Of a stretch of DNA of 64,000 nucleotides, positions 25,600 through 34,400 are shown piece by piece; the first letter of the stretch is position 1; every line of letters starts with the position of its first letter. Origin of the DNA: RYN-230 sp963793825 (GTDB taxonomy: Bacteria; Actinomycetota; Actinomycetes; Streptosporangiales; Streptosporangiaceae); the NCBI GenBank assembly GCA_963793825.1, contig CAWCBE010000011.1, forward strand, positions 97,609 through 161,608. The letters run 5' to 3'. Both the position numbers and the translations under genes were made by a program. The notes beneath the pieces are model-generated. The model was not told the origin of the DNA. It saw nothing but the letters and a program-made list of their open reading frames with translations, and did not search any database.

Positions 25600-27546
25600 A
25601 TGGATACCCAACTCGAAGGACGCGCCCCGCAGGCTCGTTGCTATAAGTGCGGATCCGCCCGTGTCACCCGCGCGTGTCATCACTGCGGCCGGATCGGGTG
25701 CAGCACTCACGTACTCCCCACGCCCATGTTCGCAGGCCGGCCACTCAGCCGGGAAATGCGCCGCCTGGGGATGGGAAGGAAGCCGGCCTGCCACTGCGAA
25801 GACTGCAGGCACGTCGCCAGCCCGACCGTGATCAGCGCTGGCGTGCTCGCAGCGGTCACGCTCGTGGCTGGCTTCGGCGTCCTCTGGGTTGACCTCCTGG
25901 CTGGCCTGGTCGTGATCGTGGCCGGGGCCGGGCTCGGGGTTACCAGCTATCTCGCCGGCCGCCGTCAGGTGGGGACGCCCCAGAGGCTACCGCTCCCGGT
26001 CCTGCCGCGTGCCGAAGAGCTCAGCCTGAAAGAGGAGTTGCACGGCCGGGTCACGCTAAAACCGGACGGCGGGTACGAGGCTTCCGTCGATCCGGTGGAA
26101 GGCAAGCTCACCGCCGTCCTGGCCTTCGGCAAGCCGGATCGTCATCGTCTCGACGGATACCTGGACCGGTACCGGCTTGCGCGCGACAGTGATGTGGAGT
26201 TCGCTGCCGGATGCCTGGTACTCAGCGGTCCCGCCGGGATCAACCTGACGGGTAACTTCCCGCAGCTTGTCATTCCCCTCAAGGGCATGACCGCCGGCTA
26301 CCCGGTCTTCCATCCGGAAGGTCAGCGCGCATCGAGCTTCTTCCGGGCCGAGTATGTCTACCACCTCACGCCAGACCGGGAACCCGGCAATGTCCCGCTC
26401 TGGGTCACGCCGGCTGTTGCTCCCCGGTCCGATCGGCGCGCGCTTGAGCTGCAGATTCAGTGGGGTGAGATAGGGGAGCCGGGATCCCCGCTCACGCTGG
26501 AGAAGATTGAGTCATTCAAGGTGAGGGTCCCCGTGGCATGGGGAAATATCGAGGGAGCCAGCCCGCCGGTCATGGTGGGTCCTCAGGAGAGCCAAGAGGA
26601 AGACCAGATCCTCCGGGCGATCGAGTGGGCGCAGCTGATGCCCCGGAAGGAAGAAGCTGCGGGGCGGCGCCTGGAACTCGTCGTGCAGTTCGAGGAGCAG
26701 ATCAGTGGCCACAGCACCATATACGGCCGTATTGACGCCGTATTCGAGAAGGCGGTGTCCGGGATCAAGGGGGTGCGCTTCTTCGGACCTCTCGGCAGCC
26801 GCAGGTCTTACACGCCCGCGGATAGCGTCAAAACGCATGTGGTGCTCGACTTCGAGTTGAGCCTGGCGAGCACCCGCTATCAGGACATCCGGCTGGTCCC
26901 GGACCGCAAGATCCCGGAAGACGTAACCCGGAATGAGTCTGAGGAATATCCTGGCGTGGTACCGGGTGATGAGACGGTCATTGCGCTGACGAATGCACTC
27001 AGCGACGAGGGGTACTATATCAAGCGGATCATCGAGAATCCGCCAAGAAGCGGGACCCGGGCCAACCTCGTGCGCCGCTACTGGGATATTGCGGGACGGC
27101 GATACGACGGAGTATATCCGATAGATTTTCACATAATCCTGACCGGGGAGGAAATTCACCGGGGCGGGATACGTGCGCACAGCGGAACTACCAAGGCGCG
27201 GCTGACCGTGCAAGGCTCCTTTGCCAATGCGGATATGCTTGAACGCGTCGAGCAAGCCTGGGAAAGATTGCATGACCTGACCGGTGAGACGCTTCGGTCA
27301 CCATTGTGCTCGGGCCAGTCAAGGCCAGGCCAGGCGGACCCTGGGGATGAGTGGCTGAAATCGGCACGCAGGCCCGGGGCCCCCGGCGGACTGAACGGCG
27401 CGGGCCCGAAGCGTGCGCCGCGGAACTCCGCCCGTCTCCTGGAGCTCCTCGGGCTGCTCGATGAGGCCTTGCTGCATGGCCGCATCTCGGACGAGCGCTA
27501 CTGGGAAATGCGTGAGCGTGCTGAGCAGCAACTCGGGGGCGGCTGA
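25600..27546 (+). CDS. Unrecognised 648-aa protein B: zinc ribbon, two TM helices, large C-region, SHOCT-like tail
   Basis: Second gene; GGAGGGCGGG precedes the ATG. Residues 13-70 hold a zinc-ribbon or treble-clef set: CYKC, CHHCGRIGCSTH and CHCEDC. Two adjacent hydrophobic helices follow (~77-117: VISAGVLAAVTLVAGFGVLWV, LLAGLVVIVAGAGLGVTSYLA), giving a membrane hairpin. A ~430-residue soluble part follows; its end (DFELSLASTRYQDIRLV to VEQAWERLHDL, ~430-570) parallels the C-terminus of protein A. The tail LLELLGLLDEALLHGRISDERYWEMRERAEQQL is SHOCT-like, a short helical oligomerisation motif. No catalytic motif is seen. A membrane sensor or scaffold role is inference. Confidence 0.8.
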   Translation: MDTQLEGRAPQARCYKCGSARVTRACHHCGRIGCSTHVLPTPMFAGRPLSREMRRLGMGRKPACHCEDCRHVASPTVISAGVLAAVTLVAGFGVLWVDLLAGLVVIVAGAGLGVTSYLAGRRQVGTPQRLPLPVLPRAEELSLKEELHGRVTLKPDGGYEASVDPVEGKLTAVLAFGKPDRHRLDGYLDRYRLARDSDVEFAAGCLVLSGPAGINLTGNFPQLVIPLKGMTAGYPVFHPEGQRASSFFRAEYVYHLTPDREPGNVPLWVTPAVAPRSDRRALELQIQWGEIGEPGSPLTLEKIESFKVRVPVAWGNIEGASPPVMVGPQESQEEDQILRAIEWAQLMPRKEEAAGRRLELVVQFEEQISGHSTIYGRIDAVFEKAVSGIKGVRFFGPLGSRRSYTPADSVKTHVVLDFELSLASTRYQDIRLVPDRKIPEDVTRNESEEYPGVVPGDETVIALTNALSDEGYYIKRIIENPPRSGTRANLVRRYWDIAGRRYDGVYPIDFHIILTGEEIHRGGIRAHSGTTKARLTVQGSFANADMLERVEQAWERLHDLTGETLRSPLCSGQSRPGQADPGDEWLKSARRPGAPGGLNGAGPKRAPRNSARLLELLGLLDEALLHGRISDERYWEMRERAEQQLGGG

Positions 27547-27568
27547 CGAGCGGGTTGGCGGAGGCGTG

Positions 27569-27793
27569 ATGAGCTGGGAATGCGCTGAGTGTAACGCGAA
27601 GGAGTCCGGCGGCAGGAAGGTAGACGCGGTCTGCCATCACTGCGGAAAGCCGCTGTGCCGTGAGGACCAGGTTGAGATCGTGGACAACGCCTTCAGTGGC
27701 ACTGGCCTGGCGGCCCCGACAGCAATCCACTGCGGCGCGTGCAGGCGGAAATATCATACGGGTGCCGTGCCATTGGGCCGGAGAGGCACATGA
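27569..27793 (+). CDS. 74-aa zinc-ribbon protein C of the CHAT operon
   Basis: Small protein with CAEC, CHHCGKPLCRED and HCGACRRKYH, so six Cys plus His able to bind two zinc ions. The centre (VCHHCGKPLC) matches the N-terminal zinc module of protein B (ACHHCGRIGC), with the same spacing type and a distal CxxC. ATG chosen after GGCGGAGGC; 22 bases after B. The stop overlaps the ATG of the CHAT gene (ATGA), so synthesis is coupled to the protease. Possibly an adaptor that competes with or pairs with the B zinc module. Confidence 0.78.
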   Translation: MSWECAECNAKESGGRKVDAVCHHCGKPLCREDQVEIVDNAFSGTGLAAPTAIHCGACRRKYHTGAVPLGRRGT

Positions 27794-29082
27794 TAACGGT
27801 TACGCTCGCACCTGCGGAGCTTACTGTCGGGGATCTTGCTGATCTCAGCGTGCAGCTCGCTAACCGTGGGCCGGGTCCCTGCACGCGCGTTATCTTCACG
27901 TTGTCCCTCCCCCGGGAGATCAGGCTGGTGCACGGCAACCCCAGGATAGAACTGGGTGCCCTGGAGCCGGGAGAGATGGTCACGCGCTCCTTCCAGGTAT
28001 GGCCGCTCAGGGCAGCCCGCTGCCAGGTCACCACCACGAATTTCTCATACCGGGACCAGTACGGGAGCACGTGCCGGAATAATGATTTCCGCGCCGAGCT
28101 GATTACGCGGATGCCGGCGGGGGGAGACCCGGGGAAGCGAGAGAGCAGGACTGCCTCAACGCCCGATCTCATTATCGAGCTGGCCACGGATGAGCTGCCG
28201 CACGGCGAGTCGGCCCGGATCGAGGGCACGGTCATTAACACGGGTGATGTCGGGCTGGGCAATCTTGAGCTTGGCATCCTGGGGTCAGTAAGAGTTCCCA
28301 AGCGGGGGCGGTGGGTTACCCTGGGGACACTGCCCGCGGCGGCCTCAGTGCCCTTTCGGTTCTACGCGCGCGCTGACCAGGCTCCCGGCAGCGTGCCAAT
28401 TTATTTTGAGGCCTCTTTCGACCATGACGGCAGGCGTGTTAACCGGCGCCTGGTGAAGGAAATACGGGTTTCTGGCCGCCGCCATGCGCGGCCCGCGAGC
28501 CCGGATTCGCGTATCATACTATTCTTCGGCTCTAATCCGGATAATACCGAGCGACTGCGTATCGACCGGGAGTACAGGGCAATTGCCCAGATACTCGAGC
28601 CCGGCGGGCAAGGGTCGGGTATAAGCATCCGGCCCTCACTGGCCGCGCAGCCCGACGATATTTTTGCCGAACTGGTCCGTCGTGAGCCGTGGATCGTGCA
28701 TTTTGCCGGCCACGGTGCTGGGCATGCTGAGGGCTTCGTCGTTGAGGGTGGTGATGGTTATGCGCGAGTTATCCGGCCGGATGCCCTGGCGCAGCTTTTC
28801 GAGAGCATACAGAAGAAGGTGGCGTGTGTCATTGTCAATGCTTGTTCCAGTGAGGGGACAGGCCGAGCGCTGGCCCGGCATGTAAAGTACGTAATCGTCA
28901 TGAGCGAGCCTATCTATGATTGGTGCGCGATTGAATTTAGCACGGGCTTCTATCAGGGCCTGATGGCCAATTATCCTATTGAAGCAGCGTTCCGCCTTGG
29001 AGTGACGAAGCTGATGATGAAGTCGGAAGGCGCGGAGCATGAGATCCCGCGACTGCTCGGCCCGTCAGGCGAGGTCAGTTAG
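27790..29082 (+). CDS. CHAT-domain caspase-like protease with N-terminal CARDB-like domains (protein D)
   Basis: A 430-aa protein. Residues ~1-115 and ~125-235 are two Ig-like/CARDB-type beta domains (ITVTLAPAELTVGDLADLSVQLANRG; PDLIIELATDELPHGESARIEGTVINTGD). Residues ~245-425 form a CHAT (caspase HetF-like) peptidase: ILFFGSNPDNTERLRIDREYRAI, then VHFAGHGAG with catalytic His308 and CVIVNACSSEG with catalytic Cys352. VIVMSEPIYDWCAIEFSTGFYQGL is the usual post-Cys region. Both catalytic residues are intact. CHAT proteases act as effectors in bacterial conflict systems, cutting a partner or cell target on a trigger. There is no signal peptide. It is the terminal gene of the operon and overlaps the convergent phosphatase remnant by 18 bases. 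Confidence 0.88.
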   Translation: MITVTLAPAELTVGDLADLSVQLANRGPGPCTRVIFTLSLPREIRLVHGNPRIELGALEPGEMVTRSFQVWPLRAARCQVTTTNFSYRDQYGSTCRNNDFRAELITRMPAGGDPGKRESRTASTPDLIIELATDELPHGESARIEGTVINTGDVGLGNLELGILGSVRVPKRGRWVTLGTLPAAASVPFRFYARADQAPGSVPIYFEASFDHDGRRVNRRLVKEIRVSGRRHARPASPDSRIILFFGSNPDNTERLRIDREYRAIAQILEPGGQGSGISIRPSLAAQPDDIFAELVRREPWIVHFAGHGAGHAEGFVVEGGDGYARVIRPDALAQLFESIQKKVACVIVNACSSEGTGRALARHVKYVIVMSEPIYDWCAIEFSTGFYQGLMANYPIEAAFRLGVTKLMMKSEGAEHEIPRLLGPSGEVS

Positions 29083-29490
29083 GGCTGACCGGCGCGGGCG
29101 GACTGGCGCCTGCCGCCCGATCCCCGCGCAGCTCGGCGCGGGATTCGCGGTGCACGGCCACAGGCGCTGGAGCTGGGCCAGAAAGCCGGGATTCGGGTCG
29201 GCGATGGGCCGCTTGGCCTTGATGCGGGCGAGTGCCTCGTCGGCGCTGATCCCCAGCGCCCGGCAGTGCACCGCGGCATCGATGTAGCTGGCCCGGCTCA
29301 CGCCCTGGTGGCAGTGCAGGTAGACGTGGCCGCCATCGTTGAGCCAGGCCACGATGGCGTCGGCCAGGCCGGTCAGCACGCCGTTCTTGAGTCAGCCGTC
29401 CGGCACGTCCTGGATCCAGACCGCGAGCACCCCCTCCACCGTGGAGTGGTTGATGAACTGGTCGTTGTCCCGAGCCCGCAGGGTGACCTG
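29065..29490 (-). pseudogene. Dual-specificity phosphatase-like gene with an in-frame TGA
   Basis: The frame reads DNDQFINHSTVEGVLAVWIQDVPDG-stop-LKNGVLTGLADAIVAWL, then HVYLHCHQGVSRASYIDAAVHC. The P-loop HCxxGxSR of Tyr/Ser-Thr (DUSP) phosphatases is intact (HCHQGVSR), and the typical IQDVPD strand lies just before the stop. One TGA around 29389-29391 splits an otherwise continuous frame. A shorter product could start at a GTG at 29379 but would lack the N-terminal half of the fold. Premature stop or sequence error. It overlaps the 3' end of the CHAT gene. Confidence 0.65.
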
Positions 29491-29542
29491 GCCGGACGGC
29501 CCAGCTCTCGGGCCCGGCGCCCCCGGGAGCCGGGCAATAGAG

Positions 29543-29572
29543 CTGGGGCGGGCCCGTGCGGGCCCGCCCCAG
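29543..29572. terminator. Strong 13-bp GC hairpin terminator
   Basis: CTGGGGCGGGCCC and GGGCCCGCCCCAG form a perfect 13-bp stem with a GTGC loop, 39 bases beyond the stop of the minus-strand HAF-repeat gene. It can act in both directions. No T-tract. Confidence 0.7.
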
Positions 29573-29610
29573 GGCGGTGGGCCGGCGGTGCCGCCGGCGG
29601 CCGGGCGGGG

Positions 29611-30657
29611 TCAGGGGGTGGCGAGCATCCCGTCGGTGTTGCCGGCCGAGTCGGTGTAGAACCCGACCAGGTCACCAGCGTTGTTCACGCCGTTGATGAA
29701 GGTGGTGCCCACGCCGTGCGGGTCGTCCACGGTGGTGAAGTGCCCGTTGTGCCAGGTGAAGCCGTGCGTGGTGGCGCTGCTGCCACTGCCCAGCGTGTAG
29801 GCGCCCACGACCTCGCCGTTGTCGTTGATGCCGAATGCCTGGGTCATCGTGGCCCCGTGGAAGGCGATCTTGATGAACCGGCCGTTCGTCTTCTTCACGA
29901 ACGCGTCGGTCGCGCCGCCGGAGGTGACGTAGAAGCCGGCCACGGTGCCGTTGTTGTTGATGGCCGCCGCGGTCAGGCTGGGAGCCTTGGTCCCGCCCGG
30001 CGCGCCGGGGACCAGCACCCGGCGGAAGACGTGGGTGTTGATGTTGTACTCAAAGCCACGGTTGCCGCCCTGGCCGTTGGTGTAGAAGCCGACCGCGATG
30101 CCGCTGTCGTTCACGCCCAGCAGCTGGTCCACCGGCGGGTTCGCGTTGTCACCGGTCGGGAAGTTGACCACGTGGAAGTGGCCGTTCCTGGCGTAGAACC
30201 CGAAGTTGTTGTTGGCCATGCTGGCCGTGTTCATGGTCGACCAGAAGCCGACCGTGGTCCCGGTGTCGTTCAGGCCGGTGACCTGGGTCTGCTTCGAGCC
30301 CGGGAAGTTCTCGTTGCGGTAGCTGCCCTGACCGTACGGCTTCACCAGCCGGTAGCCCTTGTTCGGGTGGCCCTGCGCGCCGGACCCGAAGTACCCGGCG
30401 ATCACGCCGTTGTTGTTGATTCCGAGCAGCTGGTTGAAGGTGACGTCACGGTGGTTGTTGAGGGTACGGAAGTGGTAGGCGGCGCTCGGGCTGTGCGTGC
30501 TCGCGCCAGCCGGCGTGAGCAGGGTGAAGGCGGCGGTGGCGGCCAGCGCCCCCGAGGCCACCGCGGCCGCGCCCAGGCGCATCGGCTTCGCCCAGCGGGC
30601 GCGGCGCCCGGTTCCGTCGGCCGCGGCAACGTCGCTCGTGCGGTCGGCAGCGTTCAT
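29611..30657 (-). CDS. Secreted HAF-repeat-like beta protein
   Basis: A 348-aa exported protein. An N-terminal Arg-rich stretch and hydrophobic core (AAAVASGALAATAAFTLLTPAGAS) form a signal peptide. The mature part has at least six ~45-residue repeats of the HAF type: LLGINNNGVIAGYF, VTGLNDTGTTVGFW, LLGVNDSGIAVGFY, AAAINNNGTVAGFY, AFGINDNGEVVGAY, INGVNNAGDLVGFY. HAF-like repeats build a beta-propeller-like extracellular fold of unknown role. ATG placed at MNAADRTS with AAAGGA upstream; a longer in-frame start adds 16 residues before it. The strong hairpin downstream ends the transcript. Confidence 0.82.
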   Translation of the reverse strand: MNAADRTSDVAAADGTGRRARWAKPMRLGAAAVASGALAATAAFTLLTPAGASTHSPSAAYHFRTLNNHRDVTFNQLLGINNNGVIAGYFGSGAQGHPNKGYRLVKPYGQGSYRNENFPGSKQTQVTGLNDTGTTVGFWSTMNTASMANNNFGFYARNGHFHVVNFPTGDNANPPVDQLLGVNDSGIAVGFYTNGQGGNRGFEYNINTHVFRRVLVPGAPGGTKAPSLTAAAINNNGTVAGFYVTSGGATDAFVKKTNGRFIKIAFHGATMTQAFGINDNGEVVGAYTLGSGSSATTHGFTWHNGHFTTVDDPHGVGTTFINGVNNAGDLVGFYTDSAGNTDGMLATP

Positions 30658-30876
30658 GGGAGGGTCCTTTCTAGTGCTTTTGCCTGGCGGGCGGAGTAGT
30701 GCCATTCAGGCGGGCCGCTCGCCGTGTTTCCCCGTCGGCCCAAAGCATTGCCGCCGGGCTGGGGGGAATCACCGGGTGCTGCGGGGGATCCACGGGATGC
30801 CCGTCCGGGGAGCGTGTTCGGGACCGCGAGAGGGGCTGGGCCGGGGACGGCCGTGCGGGGAGCGCGGCCGTTGGGC

Positions 30877-31293
30877 TCAGCCGGTGATGCCGGAGCCGTC
30901 CAGCCGCCAGGCGTCCGCCACAATGCACCACGTGCCGCCGGGCTGCCGGCGGACCATCGTGGAGCCGAGCCCGCTCAGTTCCACCGTGGAGCCGTCCGGG
31001 GCCCGCCCGGAGATCCGGCGCTCGGCCAGGACCAGTGCCAGGTCATCGGCGGGCAGCACGGCGCAGACCGTGACTGGCAAGGGCAACCGCAACGCCATCA
31101 GCCCGGTGAGCAGGCCGCGGACGGTAGCCGGCTGAGCTGGCCCGGTCGCCCAGGGCCGGAGCAGCGCCTCGCGCTCATACTGGGCCACCGCGGCTTCCAG
31201 ATCACCATCACTGAGCGCCAGGCTGACCAGTTCGAGGGCCTCCTCCGGCCGGCGGGCGGCCGGAGGCCCGATCGGATCGGACAGGGCCAGCAC
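30877..31293 (-). CDS. NTF2/SnoaL-like (YybH-type) small protein
   Basis: A 138-aa protein: PEEALELVSLALSDGDLEAAVAQYEREALLRPWATG, LTGLMALRLPLPVTVCAVLPADDLALVLAERRISG, and a C-terminal strand WCIVADAWR. The helix-strand pattern and the closing WxIxxDxW fit cystatin-like NTF2/SnoaL (DUF4440) proteins, often dose-type helpers or small-molecule binders. It lies 179 bases downstream of the BTAD regulator on the same strand and is probably expressed with it. No active site can be named. Confidence 0.65.
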   Translation of the reverse strand: MLALSDPIGPPAARRPEEALELVSLALSDGDLEAAVAQYEREALLRPWATGPAQPATVRGLLTGLMALRLPLPVTVCAVLPADDLALVLAERRISGRAPDGSTVELSGLGSTMVRRQPGGTWCIVADAWRLDGSGITG

Positions 31294-31472
31294 CTCCGTT
31301 CAGGGCCGCGGCGGGCACGCGGGATTGTGTGCCGCGCCAGCAGCCGGGCGGCTCGTGGCGGCCGGCCGAGTGCGGGTACGCGGCCGGGCCCGTGCTGTTC
31401 GCGCCATGGTCCCAGCGGGTTCGGGGGGAATGGGGCCAGCGCGGGGGGAAACTCGGGGGGATTCGCGGGGGG

Positions 31473-34400
31473 CTACCGCTGGTCCAGCAGGCGCCGGTAC
31501 AGCGCCGTCGTCTCGGCCGCCGGGGGCACGCCGACCTGGCTTTCCAGCAACTCGACCAGATCCTGGTAATGCTGGACGGCGCGGGCCGTCTCACCGAGGC
31601 GCTGCCAGCAGCTCATCAGTTCCCGGTGTGCCGTCTCGTTGAGCGGCTCATGACCTACCGCGCGGCGGAAAGCCACGGCCGCCGGGCCGTACCGGCCCGC
31701 GGCGACGTGCAGCCGGCCGGTCGCCAGCAGGGCCGACTCGAAGCTGCGGCGCAACTCCGCCCGGCGTGCCTGCGCCCACTCACCCGCGGCCAGGCCGTCC
31801 AGGAAGTCGCCGCCGTAGGCAGCGAGGGCACGCTGCAGGTCGGGGAGGGCCGCCGCCGCGGGGCGGGCCTTCCTGGCGGCCGCCAGGGCCTGCTCGAACG
31901 ACTGGAGGTCGCAGTCGTGCTCCCACTCAGGGTTGACGCAGTAGCGGCCGTCTGCGTACTGCACCCACCCGGGGTGGCCGAGTGCGCGGCGCAGCCCCCG
32001 CAACGCGGTGTGCAGCGCGTTGCCGAGCTGCTGGCGCGGCTGGTCGGGCCACAGCGCCGTGCCGATCTGCTCACGGGTCAGCGGCGGCGACGCGATGAGC
32101 AGGAACAGCAGTTCCCGTGGCTTGGCGTAACCCCAGTCCGCGGCGGTCAGCGGCACATCTGCGCGGTGCACGGTGGCCGCGCCGAGCGCCCGGATGCGCA
32201 GCGGCGCGGGCGGCGCCGGGGCGGCGGGGGCCGCCGTGGTCCCGGCTGGTGCGTTGCGGGCTGGTGCGCTCTCGGCCCGGGTGCCGCTGGCCTGGGCGGC
32301 CGTGGCGGCCTGGGCGGCCGTGGCGGCCTGGGCGGCCGTGGCGGCCTGGGCGGCCGTGGCGGCCTGGGCGGCGCCGGCGGGCGCGGCGGCGGTGAGTGCC
32401 GGGTCGGCCGGGCTGGTACTGGCCGGGCTGGTACTGGCCGGGGTGGGGCCGGCCGGGCTGGGGCCGGCCGGCGCCATGCTGGGCTGGGCCGTGCCGGGGG
32501 CGGCCTGGCCGTCGCCCGGGCCGGCCTCTCCGGCCAGGCCGTTTCCCGCCGGGTGTGCCGCCGTTGCCGGGCCTATGGAGACCTGGCCTGCCGCCGCTGC
32601 GCCCGTGGGTTCCTGGGCTGCGGGTTCCCGGGCCGGGGAGAGCGCCTCGCTGCCTGGGGGACCGACCGGCTCGGCTGCCGCTCGGCCGGCCGCGACGTCC
32701 TCGGCCGGCCATTCCGCCTGCAGCTCAGCCAGCAGGGCGTCGGCCGCGGCCAGCAGCCCCTCCTGCCAGGCGGCGGCGAAAGCGTCGGCGCCGAGTGCGG
32801 CCTGCGCCGCCGCCAGGGTCCGGGTGTGCTGGCCGGCCTCGCACGGCGGGATCACTGTGCCGATCGCCTCGCGGATCGCCCCGGCCGCCGCGAGCAGCCG
32901 TGCCGCCCGCGCCGGGTTCCCCCGGGCGAGTGACAGTGCCGCCAGGTCCTCCAGCACGCTGGACATCCGCCATCGGTCATGCAGCTCACGGTGCACCGCG
33001 AGGCTCCGCACCAGCAACGGCCCAGCCGTGGGGTCGCCGTCTTCGGTCGCGAGCAGCCCGAGTTGTTCGAGTGACCAGGCCACCCCCTCGTTGAAGCCGA
33101 TTCGTTCCGAGGACGAGCGGCTCTCGGCCAGCAGCGCCGCCGCCTGCTCGCGGTGCCCCTGGTAGCGCGCGATCGCGGCCAGGCTGATCAGTGACCATGC
33201 GATGCCCTCCACGTCACCGAGTTCACGGAACATGGCCAGGGCCGTGCTGCACTCCGCGCTGGCCCGTGCGAAATCGCATTGCAGCCATGACGCGAAGCCC
33301 AGGTAGCCGTGCGCCCGTGCCGCTGACCAGCGGTCACCGATGGCCTCGGCGAGGGCCAGCCCCTCGGCGTGCAGTTCCATAGAGCGGGCGTACCGGCCGT
33401 GTTCCCGGGCCACGCCGCCGAGCACCTGAAGTGTGTCGGCGACTCCGCGGGCATCCCCGGCGTCCCGGAAAATGCGCAATGCGGCGTCCAGGCGCCGGAC
33501 CGCCGCCACGTAGTCGCACTGCAGGAACGCCAGCCGCCCGCTGCCGAGCAGCGCCTTGGCCCGCAGCGCCGCGGGAGCGTGCGGGCCGTCCGCGACCGCG
33601 CCGTCCATCCACTGCCGCACCTCGTGGTAGTGGCCGCGCAGGTAGGCATAGTGGCCCAGTGACCCGGCGATCCGCAGGGCCGCGATCGCGTCCCCGCACT
33701 CGCGGGCATACTCCAGCGCCGCCCGGATGTTCGGCGTTTCCGTGTCCAGGCGGTCCAGTTCGCGTTCCAGCCCGCCGGGGCCCTGGCCCGGTGCGCCGCG
33801 ATCGATCCGCGTCCCGGCCTCCTCGACCACGGTCACATAGCAGCGGAGGTGGGTCTGCCGGGCCGCATCCTGTTCCCCCGCCTCGGCCAGGCGGTCGCGC
33901 GCGTAGTCGCGGACCGTCGATAGCAGGTGATACCGCACGTCGCCGGTGTGCTCCACGCGCAGCAGCGACTTGTCGGCCAGCCGGGCCAGCAGGTCGAGGG
34001 TGTCCTCGCGGCGGATGTCCCCGGCCCCCACCACCTGCTCAGCAGCGCCCAGCGTGAATCCGCCCGCGAACACGGCCAGGCGGCGGAAGGCCGCCCGCTC
34101 GTCCTCGGCGAGCAGGTCATGGCTCCAGTCGAGAGTCCCGCGCAGCGCCTGGTGGCGGAGCGGCGCCGAGCGGGACCCGCCGACCAGGACCGTGAACACA
34201 TCCTCCAGCCGCTCCGCTAGCTGGCCGGCCGACAGGATGCGCATCCGCGCGGCGGCCAGCTCGATCGCGAGCGGCAGCCCATCGACTCGGCGGCATACCT
34301 GCAGGACCGCGACAGCGTTGTCGTCCGAGAGCCGGAACGTCGGCAGCACTAGCTGCGCCCGCTGCTCGAAGAGCCGCACCGCGTCATACCTGCCCAGCGC

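Noticed and set aside
29266..30699. 477-aa open frame on the plus strand
   Set aside because: Antisense to the HAF-repeat gene with signal peptide; a GC-bias artefact.
31329..32933. 534-aa plus-strand frame with Gly-rich repeats
   Set aside because: Antisense to the winged-helix/BTAD end and linker of the large regulator.
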